Assembly: GCA_036388675.1 (NCBI GenBank)
Contig: DASVRI010000039.1
Coordinates: 216,525-280,524 of the forward strand
Direction: 5' to 3'
DNA: 64,000 bases
Origin: DASVUS01 sp036388675
Lineage (GTDB): Bacteria; Armatimonadota; Abditibacteriia; Abditibacteriales; Abditibacteriaceae
The position numbers were made by a program, and so were the translations under genes. The notes below the pieces were generated by a model. It was not told where the DNA came from and made no database searches. It worked only from the letters and a program-made list of their open reading frames with translations. Of this stretch, positions 54,211-63,491 are shown piece by piece (positions within the stretch are counted from its first letter, which is position 1; each line of letters begins with the position of its first letter).

Positions 54211-54325
54211 GTTAGTAGCCCTATGTCTTTCAGGCGCTATAGCAGTTAACAAATACAGGGCGACCACGTGTAGCCATCAAGCCGTTAACCGCTATATAAA
54301 TCTCCAGCTTCCAATCAGAATCTGC

Positions 54326-54359
54326 AAGAGGCGCCAGCGAATATTTGCTGGCGCCTCTT
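54326..54359. terminator. Hairpin downstream of the DUF892 gene
   Basis: Perfect 13-base arms (AAGAGGCGCCAGC, 54326-54338 and 54347-54359) around an 8-base AT loop lie 30 bases after the minus-strand stop. No T-run on that strand, but it is the best terminator candidate. Confidence 0.6.
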
Positions 54360-54388
54360 CTTCACTTACCAGGTTGTCGCGCCGTGAG

Positions 54389-54883
54389 TTAGGCCATGGC
54401 GTCGGTATTGACGACGGATTCGGCCAAGGTCGAGAGTTTTTCGTCGGTCATTTTTTCTTCTTGCAGCGTTTGGCCCAGCAACTCTTTTACCTCATTGTTG
54501 CCCAGCAGCGCGGCCCAGGTACAAACGGTGCCGTAGGACGCGATTTCGTAGTGTTCCACTTTTTGTGCGGCGGCGATCAGCATCGCGTCCATCACATCGG
54601 GGTCGGCCTGAGTACTCATGATGTGCTGGCCTTCTTTGATGATGCCTTTCATCGCCTCGCAGGTGGTGCTGGTTTCCGGCTTCTGCCCCAGCGCGCTCAT
54701 AGCTTGTCCCAGTCGCGAAATCTGCTGCGTTGTTTCGTCCAGGTGCTGCTGAAAACCGGCTTTCAGTTCAGGATGCGTCGCTTTTTGCATCATCAGCGGC
54801 AACGCTTCGGTAATCTGTTGCTCTGCACTCAGAATGTCTTGCAGTTCCTCGACCAGCGCGTCCTTCAACGTTTTCAATGCCAT
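54389..54883 (-). CDS. YciE/YciF ferroxidase family (DUF892) protein
   Basis: 164 residues, all-helical ferritin-like. Glu/His metal-site residues are visible in ALVEELQDILSAEQQITEAL, GFQQHLDETTQQI and QKVEHYEIASYGT, which is the family's conserved HYE signature. These four-helix proteins are stress-induced, e.g. in stationary or osmotic stress, and are thought to bind iron or manganese. ATG 54883; a GAGTACTC is inside the gene. Monocistronic. Confidence 0.9.
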   Translation of the reverse strand: MALKTLKDALVEELQDILSAEQQITEALPLMMQKATHPELKAGFQQHLDETTQQISRLGQAMSALGQKPETSTTCEAMKGIIKEGQHIMSTQADPDVMDAMLIAAAQKVEHYEIASYGTVCTWAALLGNNEVKELLGQTLQEEKMTDEKLSTLAESVVNTDAMA

Positions 54884-55011
54884 GTCTAAAACACCTCTTC
54901 AGCTTGTTGTTGGCCCCACAGCTATTGCGCCTGCGGGCCGCTGAGGGCGTTGCAATGCGCAAGCCAAGCTGACACAGTACGAGATTAAATTTGAGTCAGT
55001 GAATTGAGCGT

Positions 55012-58000
55012 TCACATGCGTCCCAGCAAAGCCGCAATAGTGACGATCAGCGTTGTAGGGTCGATCGGTTTGGAAAGGTGTTCCTGATAACCGGAAGCGA
55101 GCGCAGCGCGACGGTCTGCGGCGCCGGCCATAGCCGTGACGGCGATTGCCGGCAAGTCGCCACCCCGTTCCGGCGGCAAGGTGCGCACACGCCGGATGAA
55201 TGAGTATCCATCTTCGTCGGGCATGGCGATGTCGGAAACCAGCACATCAGGACGCCACGATTGGAGTAACTCAAATGCGGCTGCGGCTGAGTTCGCGGCG
55301 CGCACACCTGCACCGTAACGCCCCAGCACATCGGTGATGAGTTCTCTGGTGTCGTCCTCATCTTCCACCACCAGAATTTGCAAACCGCGTAATGTATCGG
55401 AGCGCAGTTGATGAAACAGTGGCTGCGGCATTTCAAGGGTGTCGCGGCGACGGCGCGAATTGCCCGTCCCGGAATCTTCGTCGCGCGAGTGTAGCAGTGG
55501 CAAGCGCACGATGAACGTCGCGCCGTGTCCCAGACCGCGGCTTTGCGCGTTCACGTTGCCGCCGTGCATTTCCGTCAGGTGACGCACGATAGCCAGGCCC
55601 AGACCCATGCCGCCGTGGCGACGAGTACTCGATGAGTCGGCCTGGCGAAAGCGGTCGAACACGAAAGGCAAAAACTCCGGTTCAATACCCTGCCCCGAAT
55701 CGACAACGGAAATCACGGCCTCACGGGCTTCGCGCGCCAGACGCACTTCGATGCGACCGCCCACCGGCGTGAAGCGCACCGCGTTGGAAAGTAAGTTCCA
55801 CAATACCTGCTGCAAACGTGTCGAGTCGCCCGCGACGACCAGGTTGCGCGCTTCGGCCACGATTTCAAACTCGATGGACTTGGCCTGCATCGAGGCGAGC
55901 ACCGAGTCGCTGGCCGCTTCGATAAACGGCAGCAAATCGAGCGGCTGCGTCTCCAAACTCAACTTGCCGGTGATGATGCGCGAAACATCGAACAGGTCGT
56001 TCAGCAGTTGCGCTTGCACGCGCACGTTGCGTTCGATCACTTCTCCCGCACGGCGCGCATCGTCCGCATCCAGCTTGCCGCTGTTCAAAAGGTTGGCCCA
56101 ACCCAGCATGGCGTTGAGCGGTGTGCGCAGTTCGTGCGAGAGCGTGGCCAGGAATTCATCCTTGCCGCGATTGGCCGCTTCGGCTTCGCGGCGTGCTTGC
56201 TGCGCCTGACGAAACAGACGCGCATTGTCAACGGCAATCGCAGCACGCTCGGCCAGATCTATGGCGAACCTGGAGTCGTTCTCATCGTAGTGCTGCCCCG
56301 ATTCGGCTGCACACAAGGCCAGCGTGCCGATGTTGCGCCCACGCGCACGCATGGGCACGATCATGTAAGACACGACGCCGAGTTCATGGGTAATCTGGGC
56401 CGAGCGGTTGTCGTGAATATAGGTTTCATGAACCGTGCGCGTCACTTCACGCACCAATTCGGGCGTGCCGGTGCGCATCACTTGCGCCACGCCAACGGTG
56501 CGATCCGGGTCGTGTGGGTTGAGGCGGCGCAACTCGCGCACCAGCTCGGCTTTTTCCGGCACCACATGCGCCACCGCAATCTGACGCAGCGTGCCGTCTT
56601 CTTCCAGCAAATCGACAATGCAACAATCGGCCAACACCGGAACGGCCAGGTCGGCGATGCGGTGCAGTGTGGTTTCATAATCGAGCGAGGCCGACAACTC
56701 GACGCTGGCTGAAGAAAGTAAACGGTCTCGTTCCCCTTCGCGTTTGTGTTCTGTGATGTCGATTACGGTGCCGACAAAGCGCACCCCACGCCGAGTTCCA
56801 CTCTCGCTATCGAATATCACGCGCCCGCGCGCCGCAATCCAGCGCAGCGTGCCGTTTGGCCATAGCACCCGGAATTCAATGTCATACTCACCACTACTTT
56901 CAGGATCGATACATTGTTGCACGGCGCTGTCAACGCGCTCGCGGTCTTGAGGGTGAAGACTTTCTAAAAACAGTTGATAAGTCACGTCTTGCCGGGGCGA
57001 GATCCCGAACATGGCCTTACTCCGCTCCGACCAATTGAGAATTCCCGTTACGAGATCGTAATCCCAGGTGCCAATGGCAGCGGCTTCGGTCGCCAGACGC
57101 AAGCGTTCCTCGGTTTGCACCAGCGCTGCTTCGGCCTTGAGCCGCTCCTCTTCAACACGCTTACGCACTGTGATGTCGTGCACCACCAGCACGGCTCCGA
57201 CAGCTCTGCCGTCCGCCAAGATCGGCGCATTCGAACACAAGACAGGTATGAAAGAACCATCTTTGTGCAGAAACCAGTCTTCATGGGCATGCACCGTCTG
57301 TCCAAAGCGAAACACGCCGCCCAACGGGCACTCTTCGACTGGGTGGGGCCTGCCATCGCGATGCTTGTAGTGCAACGCTTCGTGCAACACGAGTCCGGTC
57401 AGTTCTTTTGCTGTCCAGCCGAAGGTTTTCTCGGCTGCCGGGTTCATGTATGTGACGCGGCCCCGAGCGTCCATCAGGAACAGGGCTTCAATCGTGTTAT
57501 TGGTGATGACTTCAGTCAGCGAGCTTTGATAACGCAGCTTCTCCTGTGTCTGGCGGCGTTCGGTGATGTCGCGCACCACGCCCAGAATATGCGGCTGGCC
57601 CTGGTGGAGCAACAAGCTGGCGACAATTTCAACGGGAAAGGTGCTCCCGTCCCGGCGCACGCCAAGCGCCTCATTGCGGTGTTGCCCGTTCTTTTCGATG
57701 TCCTCCACAAACTGCGCGAAGAGATGATGATAATCGGGATGAATCAACTTTCTTGAATCCAGCCCTACGAACTCATCGCACGAGTAGCCATGCATACGGC
57801 ACGCCTGCGGGTTCGCTTCCACAATGGAGCCTTGCCAGTCGGTGATAATAAAGCCGTCCTGAGCCGCGTTGAAAATGCTGAGGTATTGCTCTTCTTTCTG
57901 GCTTAGTTCACGCTCGGTCTGGCGACGCCGCGAAATATCGAGAACAACGGCCACGCCGCAATCGGAGGAACCGGGCAAGAGCGCGGCCTTGACGATAACC

Positions 58001-58404
58001 GGAATGCGCCGCCCGTCGCGCAACAGGTACTCTTTCTCAATCAGAGTACTCGCCTTGCCGCGCAGCGCTTCTTCAACCGATTGGCGGCACAGGTCGCGAT
58101 ACTCCGGTGCGGTCAGCGAGTCCCAGCGTAAGCCTCCGGCTTCCAGTTCGTCGCGGCTATAACCCACCAGTTGCAAAAAGGCTTCATTAGCATCCAGTAT
58201 GCGGCCATCCACATGCCAGAAGCTTAGCGGCGCGAGGTTCGATTCAAAGACGGTGCGGAAGCGATATTCGCCGGAGCGTGCCGCCTCTTCCAGAGCACCG
58301 GCCCACGGCAAACGCGTGCCGCACTGCGCGCATTGTGTCAGACGGTATAGATTCTGCGCACCACACTGTGCACAGGCTCCAGAAGCGAAAGATTCTCTCA
58401 TCAT
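55012..58404 (-). CDS. Hybrid sensor histidine kinase/response regulator with zinc-ribbon, PAS and GAF
   Basis: 1130 residues, soluble. A small CxxC-x13-CxxC-type cluster (CAQCGAQNLYRLTQCAQCG, 11-29) opens the protein, like a zinc ribbon. Four PAS domains follow (~45-160, 165-285, 290-415 and 430-560), then GAF (~570-725), HisKA with DEFLATLSHELRTPLNAML (~745), HATPase with NLLSNAVRFTPVGG, VVDSGQGIEPE and HGGMGLGLAIV, and a C-terminal receiver with ILVVEDEDDT and DVLVSDIAMPDEDG. No transmembrane segment: it senses an intracellular signal. The pairing partner is not adjacent. Two GAGTACTC copies. Confidence 0.92.
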   Translation of the reverse strand: MMRESFASGACAQCGAQNLYRLTQCAQCGTRLPWAGALEEAARSGEYRFRTVFESNLAPLSFWHVDGRILDANEAFLQLVGYSRDELEAGGLRWDSLTAPEYRDLCRQSVEEALRGKASTLIEKEYLLRDGRRIPVIVKAALLPGSSDCGVAVVLDISRRRQTERELSQKEEQYLSIFNAAQDGFIITDWQGSIVEANPQACRMHGYSCDEFVGLDSRKLIHPDYHHLFAQFVEDIEKNGQHRNEALGVRRDGSTFPVEIVASLLLHQGQPHILGVVRDITERRQTQEKLRYQSSLTEVITNNTIEALFLMDARGRVTYMNPAAEKTFGWTAKELTGLVLHEALHYKHRDGRPHPVEECPLGGVFRFGQTVHAHEDWFLHKDGSFIPVLCSNAPILADGRAVGAVLVVHDITVRKRVEEERLKAEAALVQTEERLRLATEAAAIGTWDYDLVTGILNWSERSKAMFGISPRQDVTYQLFLESLHPQDRERVDSAVQQCIDPESSGEYDIEFRVLWPNGTLRWIAARGRVIFDSESGTRRGVRFVGTVIDITEHKREGERDRLLSSASVELSASLDYETTLHRIADLAVPVLADCCIVDLLEEDGTLRQIAVAHVVPEKAELVRELRRLNPHDPDRTVGVAQVMRTGTPELVREVTRTVHETYIHDNRSAQITHELGVVSYMIVPMRARGRNIGTLALCAAESGQHYDENDSRFAIDLAERAAIAVDNARLFRQAQQARREAEAANRGKDEFLATLSHELRTPLNAMLGWANLLNSGKLDADDARRAGEVIERNVRVQAQLLNDLFDVSRIITGKLSLETQPLDLLPFIEAASDSVLASMQAKSIEFEIVAEARNLVVAGDSTRLQQVLWNLLSNAVRFTPVGGRIEVRLAREAREAVISVVDSGQGIEPEFLPFVFDRFRQADSSSTRRHGGMGLGLAIVRHLTEMHGGNVNAQSRGLGHGATFIVRLPLLHSRDEDSGTGNSRRRRDTLEMPQPLFHQLRSDTLRGLQILVVEDEDDTRELITDVLGRYGAGVRAANSAAAAFELLQSWRPDVLVSDIAMPDEDGYSFIRRVRTLPPERGGDLPAIAVTAMAGAADRRAALASGYQEHLSKPIDPTTLIVTIAALLGRM

Positions 58405-58778
58405 ACGCAGCGGCTCATGGTTAGCACACCAATAACCGGCACTCCGAAAATAACACGGCAGATATTACATCGCCATGCCTGCTCCAGGTGAAACATCAAA
58501 ATGAGTACTCGACATTGCTACTTTATCACCCTCACTCTGTTCGTTGCGCTGGCCCGGCTTCTTGCATCAAGTGCTTCAACGACGCCCCGTTCTCTTTATG
58601 CCACATTGCGCGCCGATTTCAACCAGCCGTCGTTGCGCGCCGATGACCGTTTGTGGCACCCTCGCAACAACGACCAACACGCTCTGCGGCGTTCAACTGA
58701 TAAAGTTGAACGCCCTTGGTTGTAAACGCACAGTGCGCCCGCTTTCGACGAGGCGTTATTTTATTCAGCAAGACGCTG
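58405..58778. other. Intergenic region with a tandem repeat
   Basis: Contains a 74-codon frame from 58501 (starting ATGAGTACTC) whose product has no recognisable family and no ribosome site, so I do not annotate it. At the right end an 18-base unit (ATTCAGCAAGACGCTGCT) is tandemly duplicated at 58763-58798, covering the 3' end of mocA. Confidence 0.5.
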
Positions 58779-59417
58779 CTATTCAGCAAGACGCTGCCGC
58801 CAGGCTTGCAAAGCGCGCTGGTAATCGGACGGCGTGTCCACATCGTGCAGCACGCCTTCATCAGCCACAGCAACTTCAACGGTTTGTGCCGAGTGCGCCT
58901 GCACCACAGTTTTCAACGTCGCGTCTTCGGGCAGCGCAAGGATTTCCGTGATGCACATGCGGTCGAACAAAACCGGATGGCCACGTCGTCCCGCGTCCAG
59001 CGGTAAGATAACCGGCGCTCGTGCTTGCTGCCATGCCTGCCGCAAAGCGTCTGGAGTACTCGCATTCACCGCCGGTTGGTCACCGAGCACGAGAAAGAAT
59101 GCTTCTACATCATTGGGCAAAGCGCGCACGCCGGTCTGCACCGAAGATAACATGCCGCCCGCTGCAAAGTTCTCGTTGTGCGCGAACTGCACTGAGTACT
59201 CACGAAGCGCATCTTCAATTTCCGGCGCTGCGTGGCCCGTCACAACAATGATGGGATGAATGGTTCCTCCTTGTTGCAGCGTTTCTATCACGCGGGCGAT
59301 CATCGGTTTATCGCCGAAGGGTAACAGGGGCTTGAGACGTCCCATGCGCTGCGACATTCCCGCCGCAAGCACGATGGCCGCGACTTTGTCCTGCTGGTTG
59401 TCATTCATCGACATCAC
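58779..59417 (-). CDS. mocA: MocA-type molybdenum cofactor cytidylyltransferase
   Basis: 212 residues. The NTP-transferase signature AAIVLAAGMSQRMGRLKPLL, then VVTGHAAPEIEDAL, ENFAAGGMLSSVQTG and FFLVLGDQPAV place it with MocA/MobA-like enzymes that add CMP to molybdopterin for xanthine-dehydrogenase-type enzymes. In-frame starts at 59417 (GTG), 59414, and 59408 overlap the xdhC stop; ATG 59408 leaves MNDNQQDK. Its last codons QRLAE and stop lie in a tandem 18-base duplication. It is last in the PhyH-fusion-XdhC-MocA cluster. Two GAGTACTC copies are inside. Confidence 0.88.
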   Translation of the reverse strand: MMSMNDNQQDKVAAIVLAAGMSQRMGRLKPLLPFGDKPMIARVIETLQQGGTIHPIIVVTGHAAPEIEDALREYSVQFAHNENFAAGGMLSSVQTGVRALPNDVEAFFLVLGDQPAVNASTPDALRQAWQQARAPVILPLDAGRRGHPVLFDRMCITEILALPEDATLKTVVQAHSAQTVEVAVADEGVLHDVDTPSDYQRALQAWRQRLAE

Positions 59418-60303
59418 TCATGGCTTTGCCGCGTTGCGCAGATGTGCTGCGTTGCGCAGATGTGCTGCGTTGCGCACGCACCTGAACAATCTGCGCCAGA
59501 ATGCTGACCGCGATTTCCTGCGGTGTTTCGGCACCGATGTCGAGGCCGATTGGTGCGTGAATGCGTGCCAGTTTTTCTTCGGCAATGCCGCCCGCGCGCA
59601 GATTGGCAAATACCGTTTCGCGCTTGCGCTTGCTGCCGATCATGCCGATGTATGCGGCAGGCGCATCAATGATGTGGCGCAGCGCCGCTTCGTCTGTAGG
59701 ATAGCCTTTGCTGACCAGCGCGACAAAAGTGTGTTCATCGGGCAGCGGCAAATCGGCAAAGTCGGAAGACAACTGCAAAACCGCTTCAACGCCGGGAAAC
59801 GCATATTCATCGCGCCGCGCATACTCCGCGCGATCATCAACAATCGTGATGGAAAAACCCAGCAACGATGCGGCTTCGGCCAGAGCACGCCCGCAATGCC
59901 CGCCACCAACAATCAAGAGTTTATCCGGCGGCACAACTACCTCCAGAAACACGTCCACACGGCCACCGCACACAGCACCGAAAGTTTGTGTTTCGGTTCG
60001 CTGCACGATTTTTTCAAGCGCAAATTTACGATTGGCGGAAACTTCATCGCCGGGCGTGAACGAGTACTCGCGCGTGACGCTTTGACGGTTGCGCAGTGCA
60101 GCGAGCGCGTCGCGCACTACGACCTGCTCGAAGATGCCGCCGCCGACAGTGTCGCGGGTGCGGCCATCCGCATAGACCAGCATCTTGGCGCCGGTGCGGC
60201 GTGGCACGGAGCCGCCATGACAAACTACGGTCGCAACAACGCACGCGCGACGCGCCGCCAGTTCATCCGCTACATGCTGCCACAAACCGTCGCGAGTACT
60301 CAA
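59401..60303 (-). CDS. xdhC: XdhC/CoxF family molybdoenzyme maturation protein
   Basis: 300 residues. The N-terminal XdhC domain has ATVVCHGGSVPRRTGAKML and TVGGGIFEQVV; the C-terminal Rossmann part has LLIVGGGHCGRALAEAASLL and AYIGMIGSKRK. These proteins load sulfurated Mo cofactor into xanthine dehydrogenase-type hydroxylases. The start is likely TTG 60303, which reads TTG-AGT-ACT-C: the start codon overlaps a GAGTACTC. The C-terminus contains a threefold AQRSTS-type repeat from an 18-base tandem duplication. No xdh structural gene is in the window. Confidence 0.92.
   Translation of the reverse strand: MSTRDGLWQHVADELAARRACVVATVVCHGGSVPRRTGAKMLVYADGRTRDTVGGGIFEQVVVRDALAALRNRQSVTREYSFTPGDEVSANRKFALEKIVQRTETQTFGAVCGGRVDVFLEVVVPPDKLLIVGGGHCGRALAEAASLLGFSITIVDDRAEYARRDEYAFPGVEAVLQLSSDFADLPLPDEHTFVALVSKGYPTDEAALRHIIDAPAAYIGMIGSKRKRETVFANLRAGGIAEEKLARIHAPIGLDIGAETPQEIAVSILAQIVQVRAQRSTSAQRSTSAQRGKAMSDVDE
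59433..59476. repeat. 18-base tandem duplication in the xdhC 3' end
   Basis: GTTGCGCAGATGTGCTGC occurs twice in tandem (59433-59450, 59451-59468) plus a partial third. It is in frame and adds AQRSTS repeats to XdhC. A second, unrelated 18-base duplication ends the neighbouring mocA. Confidence 0.9.
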
Positions 60304-60315
60304 TGGGAATCGTTA

Positions 60316-62310
60316 CTACACGTCCAGATTAAGCCGGCGCAACTCTTCAGATGTGAGTTCAATATCAAGGCCGGGCAGCGAAGTGCGCGTTTCCGACAGA
60401 GTGCGCGGCCCGATGAGAGCATAAGTTGGAAACGGCTGATTCAAGACATAAGCCAACGCAATGTTGATCGGTGAAACGCCACGCTCTTTCGCGATTTGCT
60501 GCACACGCTCCAGGCGACGAAAATTGTCTTCGCTATACCAGCAGCGCACCAGTTCTGCGTCGTCGGTGTATTCGGGGTTGCCGCGCACGAAAAAGCCGCG
60601 TGCTTGGCTGCTCCACGCGAAGAGCGGCATTTGCGTTGTGGTGAACCAGCCGCGCGACTGCGGGTCGGAAGTGGAAATCGACCCGGCCCACACCGGGTTC
60701 ACCATGCGCGCCAGGCTGAAGTTGTTGCTCACCGCTGAAAAGCCACGCAGGCCGTTCTCCTGCGCATAGCGATTGGCTTCCTCGACGCGCGCGATGCTCC
60801 AGTTCGAAGCGCCAAAAGAACGCACGCGCCCGGCTTGCAGATGCCCGTTCAATTCATCAATAAAATCCGCGACGGGAATGTCCAGGTTGTCACGGTGCAT
60901 CATGTATAAGTCGGCGTAGTCGGATTGCAGGTGGTCGAGGCTTTCATGCAACTGCCGCGTCAGATCGCCTGGATTGCAATACGGTGTATGCGCGCCTTTG
61001 ACAACAACCACCACGTCCTTGCGAATACCACGGTTCTTAATCCACTGGCCGACGATTTTCTCCGTGCCATATACATAGGCCGTATCGAAGCAGTTGCCGC
61101 CGCGCTCGATAAAGTCGTCATAAATAGCCGACGCGTGCGGCAACTTCATTTGCACGCCTTCGAGCATGGTGCCCATCACCAGCCGCGAAATTGGTTTGTC
61201 GATACCCTCGACTTTGCCGTAAGGCATGTTGTGACCGAGCCGCGCCTGTAACGGCTTACGATTCAGCGTGGAACGCACGGCAGTGGGCTTTTCGTCGGGG
61301 TACAGCAAACCAATTGCCTGACGCCACTGGTCGAGCGTTTTCATGTTGCCCAGGCTATCTTCCGGGGTTGGCGCAGGCGACGGTGCGCGACGCGTCTCGA
61401 TGTTTTCACCAACCGTATCAACTTCCAGTGCATACAGGCTCGACTGCGGTTCGATGATTTCTTCGCGCGCCGCTTCGCCCTTGCGCTGCACAATGAGCTT
61501 GATCTTTCCATCCGTTGGGCCACAGAACCACGGTGACGGCACCAGGATGTTGCCCTCGCTACCGTAGATGCGCACTGCGTTATCGCTGTTGACCTGCACG
61601 CCGGTAAACAACTGCGCCAGAATGTCGCCGGGGAACTTCAGCACTGCCGTCGTGTACTCGTCCACACCCGTACTGCCCAAATGTCCAACTGCTTCCAGCG
61701 AAATCGGGTCGGCGAACTCTTTGCCCTGCGCTGCACCGGCGATCAGTCGCGCCATCGAGGTGCAGTAACAACCGACATCGAGAATGCCGCCGCCGCCCAA
61801 CTCTGGGTTCAGCAAGCGACTTTCGGGGTTGTAACCGCCGTGGAAACTAAAATTAGCCTGAATGACACGCACCTGGCCAATAGCGCCGTCGCGAATGAGT
61901 TCTACCAGCTTAGCCGTTTGAGGATGGCAGCGATACATGAACGCTTCCATGAGGAACACGTCGTTGCGCAGCGCGGATTCGACGACCGCCATCGCTTCGG
62001 GATAATTCATCGTGAGCGGCTTTTCGCACAGAATGTGCTTGCCGGCGTCAGCGGTTTTGATGGCCCACTCGGCGTGCTGCGGGTGTGGTGTCGAAATGTA
62101 AACCGCCTGCACTTCGGGGTTGCTCAACAACTCCTCATAACTGGCGTGGCGATGCGGCACATTGAACTCGTTGCCGAATTTATCGGCACTCTCCTGCGAG
62201 CGGCTGCCGACAGCCACCAACCGCCCGGTTCTGGATTCGCCGACGGCTTTAGCGAATGTATGGGCGATGTTGCCCGTCCCCAAGATGCCCCACGCGACTT
62301 TGGTTTCCAT
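60316..62310 (-). CDS. Fusion protein: Gfo/Idh/MocA oxidoreductase plus aldo/keto reductase
   Basis: 664 residues. Residues ~1-330 are Gfo/Idh/MocA: WGILGTGNIAHTFAKAVGE, VYISTPHPQHAEWAIKTADA, KHILCEKPLTMNYPEA and LLNPELGGGGILDVGCY. After a short Pro-rich linker (~308-318), ~375-664 is an aldo/keto reductase: RLVMGTMLEGVQM, FDTAYVYGTEKIVG (catalytic Asp/Tyr), VVVKGAHTPYC and LYMMHRDN. One polypeptide thus holds two dehydrogenase types, suggesting coupled oxidation and reduction of a carbohydrate (inference). Start ATG 62310, 11 bases after the PhyH stop; xdhC begins 12 bases after its stop. Confidence 0.9.
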   Translation of the reverse strand: METKVAWGILGTGNIAHTFAKAVGESRTGRLVAVGSRSQESADKFGNEFNVPHRHASYEELLSNPEVQAVYISTPHPQHAEWAIKTADAGKHILCEKPLTMNYPEAMAVVESALRNDVFLMEAFMYRCHPQTAKLVELIRDGAIGQVRVIQANFSFHGGYNPESRLLNPELGGGGILDVGCYCTSMARLIAGAAQGKEFADPISLEAVGHLGSTGVDEYTTAVLKFPGDILAQLFTGVQVNSDNAVRIYGSEGNILVPSPWFCGPTDGKIKLIVQRKGEAAREEIIEPQSSLYALEVDTVGENIETRRAPSPAPTPEDSLGNMKTLDQWRQAIGLLYPDEKPTAVRSTLNRKPLQARLGHNMPYGKVEGIDKPISRLVMGTMLEGVQMKLPHASAIYDDFIERGGNCFDTAYVYGTEKIVGQWIKNRGIRKDVVVVVKGAHTPYCNPGDLTRQLHESLDHLQSDYADLYMMHRDNLDIPVADFIDELNGHLQAGRVRSFGASNWSIARVEEANRYAQENGLRGFSAVSNNFSLARMVNPVWAGSISTSDPQSRGWFTTTQMPLFAWSSQARGFFVRGNPEYTDDAELVRCWYSEDNFRRLERVQQIAKERGVSPINIALAYVLNQPFPTYALIGPRTLSETRTSLPGLDIELTSEELRRLNLDV

Positions 62311-62321
62311 AGTTCGGTTCT

Positions 62322-63248
62322 CTAGTTCGTCAGACCGTCAGCCGTCAAACCGCCAGCCCCCAGACCGGCAGCGGCCAGGCGCGCCTGTTCTTCCATCACA
62401 ATCTTCTGTTGCTTGAGTACTCGCTGCGGCACGACGCGTTCGCGTTCGCCGGTTGGTTTGTAATCCAGCCTTTCAACGCCCAGGCCGCGCAGCACCGCTT
62501 GTTCCACCAACGAAAACTCGGAAGCATCGGCGCGGTTGAAATTCATCGGCTCTTTCAAGGTAATCGGTGGGTTCGTTATGAAGCGCGCCGTGCCCCGGTG
62601 GTTCTGCGAAACCGTGTGCAAAATATAAGGATGCAACAGCACCACGTCACCGAGTTTGCCCGTTGTCTCTGCGAAATCGTGGCACTGTCCAATCATTTCC
62701 CGAAAATCGAATTCTCCCGGCAAGAGACCTTCGGGGCTTTGGAGCAGACGCTGCGCCACGACCGGCACCGAATCGCACGCCACGAAAGTGCCGCCGCCCT
62801 GCGGCTCAATATCCGACCACAGCACAAGAGTCAGCAAGCCCTGTTCAGGGCTATCGAGAAAGTGACGGAAGAAATCGCCGTCTTTGTGCCAGCCTTTCAC
62901 CTCGGCAGAAGGCGGCTCCCAGGGACGGTCGGCACCAATTCCCAGGTTGGCGATAAAGCTATCGCCCCACTTGTAGGGCTGCTTCACGCGTTCTTCGCCG
63001 CCCAGCAACTCACAGGCAGCGCCCCACGCTTGGGGCGCAAAGTCTTGTACATCCACATGTTCGAGGCTCGGCATGTGGATGCGCTTTTCAACCCATGTGG
63101 TGGGGTCGTTTGCATCATAACCCAGGCGCACCCAAACTTTATCGAGCCAGTCCTGCGCGGCTTCACGCGAAAAGCAATTGGGAATGGTGACAAAGCCACG
63201 CTTCAAGAAGTGCTCGACCTGTTCGTCCGTCAAGAATTGATAAGTCAT
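62322..63248 (-). CDS. Phytanoyl-CoA dioxygenase (PhyH) family protein
   Basis: 308 residues from ATG 63248 (MTYQFLTDEQVEHFLKRGF); an in-frame ATG at 63293 is less typical. A GAGTACTC directly precedes the ATG. Fe(II)/2-oxoglutarate triad: WHKDGDFFRHF (His, Asp) and LHPYILHTVSQN (second His), with TARFITNPP near the Arg. Substrate unknown. First gene of the four-gene cluster with the dehydrogenase fusion, xdhC and mocA. The C-terminus has QARLAAAGLGAGGLTADGL, low complexity. Confidence 0.87.
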   Translation of the reverse strand: MTYQFLTDEQVEHFLKRGFVTIPNCFSREAAQDWLDKVWVRLGYDANDPTTWVEKRIHMPSLEHVDVQDFAPQAWGAACELLGGEERVKQPYKWGDSFIANLGIGADRPWEPPSAEVKGWHKDGDFFRHFLDSPEQGLLTLVLWSDIEPQGGGTFVACDSVPVVAQRLLQSPEGLLPGEFDFREMIGQCHDFAETTGKLGDVVLLHPYILHTVSQNHRGTARFITNPPITLKEPMNFNRADASEFSLVEQAVLRGLGVERLDYKPTGERERVVPQRVLKQQKIVMEEQARLAAAGLGAGGLTADGLTN

Positions 63249-63378
63249 GAGTACTCGTTCCTGTGAAAAGTAGGCCTGCGGCAAATTTAGCACATCACAA
63301 TGGCGAAGGAAAGCATGAGACGAGCGCTTAAACCGAAAGAATCAAAGCGCACTTATGCAAGAGGTCTATTGTATACGC

Positions 63379-63479
63379 CTTACGCAGACGGAAATTTTTA
63401 CGAAGCCGGAGCGTGAGCGACGGGCTTGTTACAGCTCATGTAAGCCCGTCGCTCACGCTCCGGCTTCGTTGTGCGTAAG
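63379..63479. repeat. MITE-like element D with 28-base-pair hairpin
   Basis: Perfect arms 63400-63427 and 63442-63469 (GAAGCCGGAGCGTGAGCGAC core) with a 14-base loop, enclosed by CTTACGCA (63379-63386) and TGCGTAAG (63472-63479). Same layout as 35952-36048, and a half-copy lies at 10832-10872. It lies just downstream of the minus-strand gene ending at 63492 and may terminate it. Confidence 0.85.
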
Positions 63480-63491
63480 TCGTAATTGTAT

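Noticed and set aside
58501..58725. A 74-codon frame beginning ATGAGTACTC
   Set aside because: No ribosome site and no recognisable protein features beyond a short hydrophobic stretch; the start is explained by the dispersed octamer.
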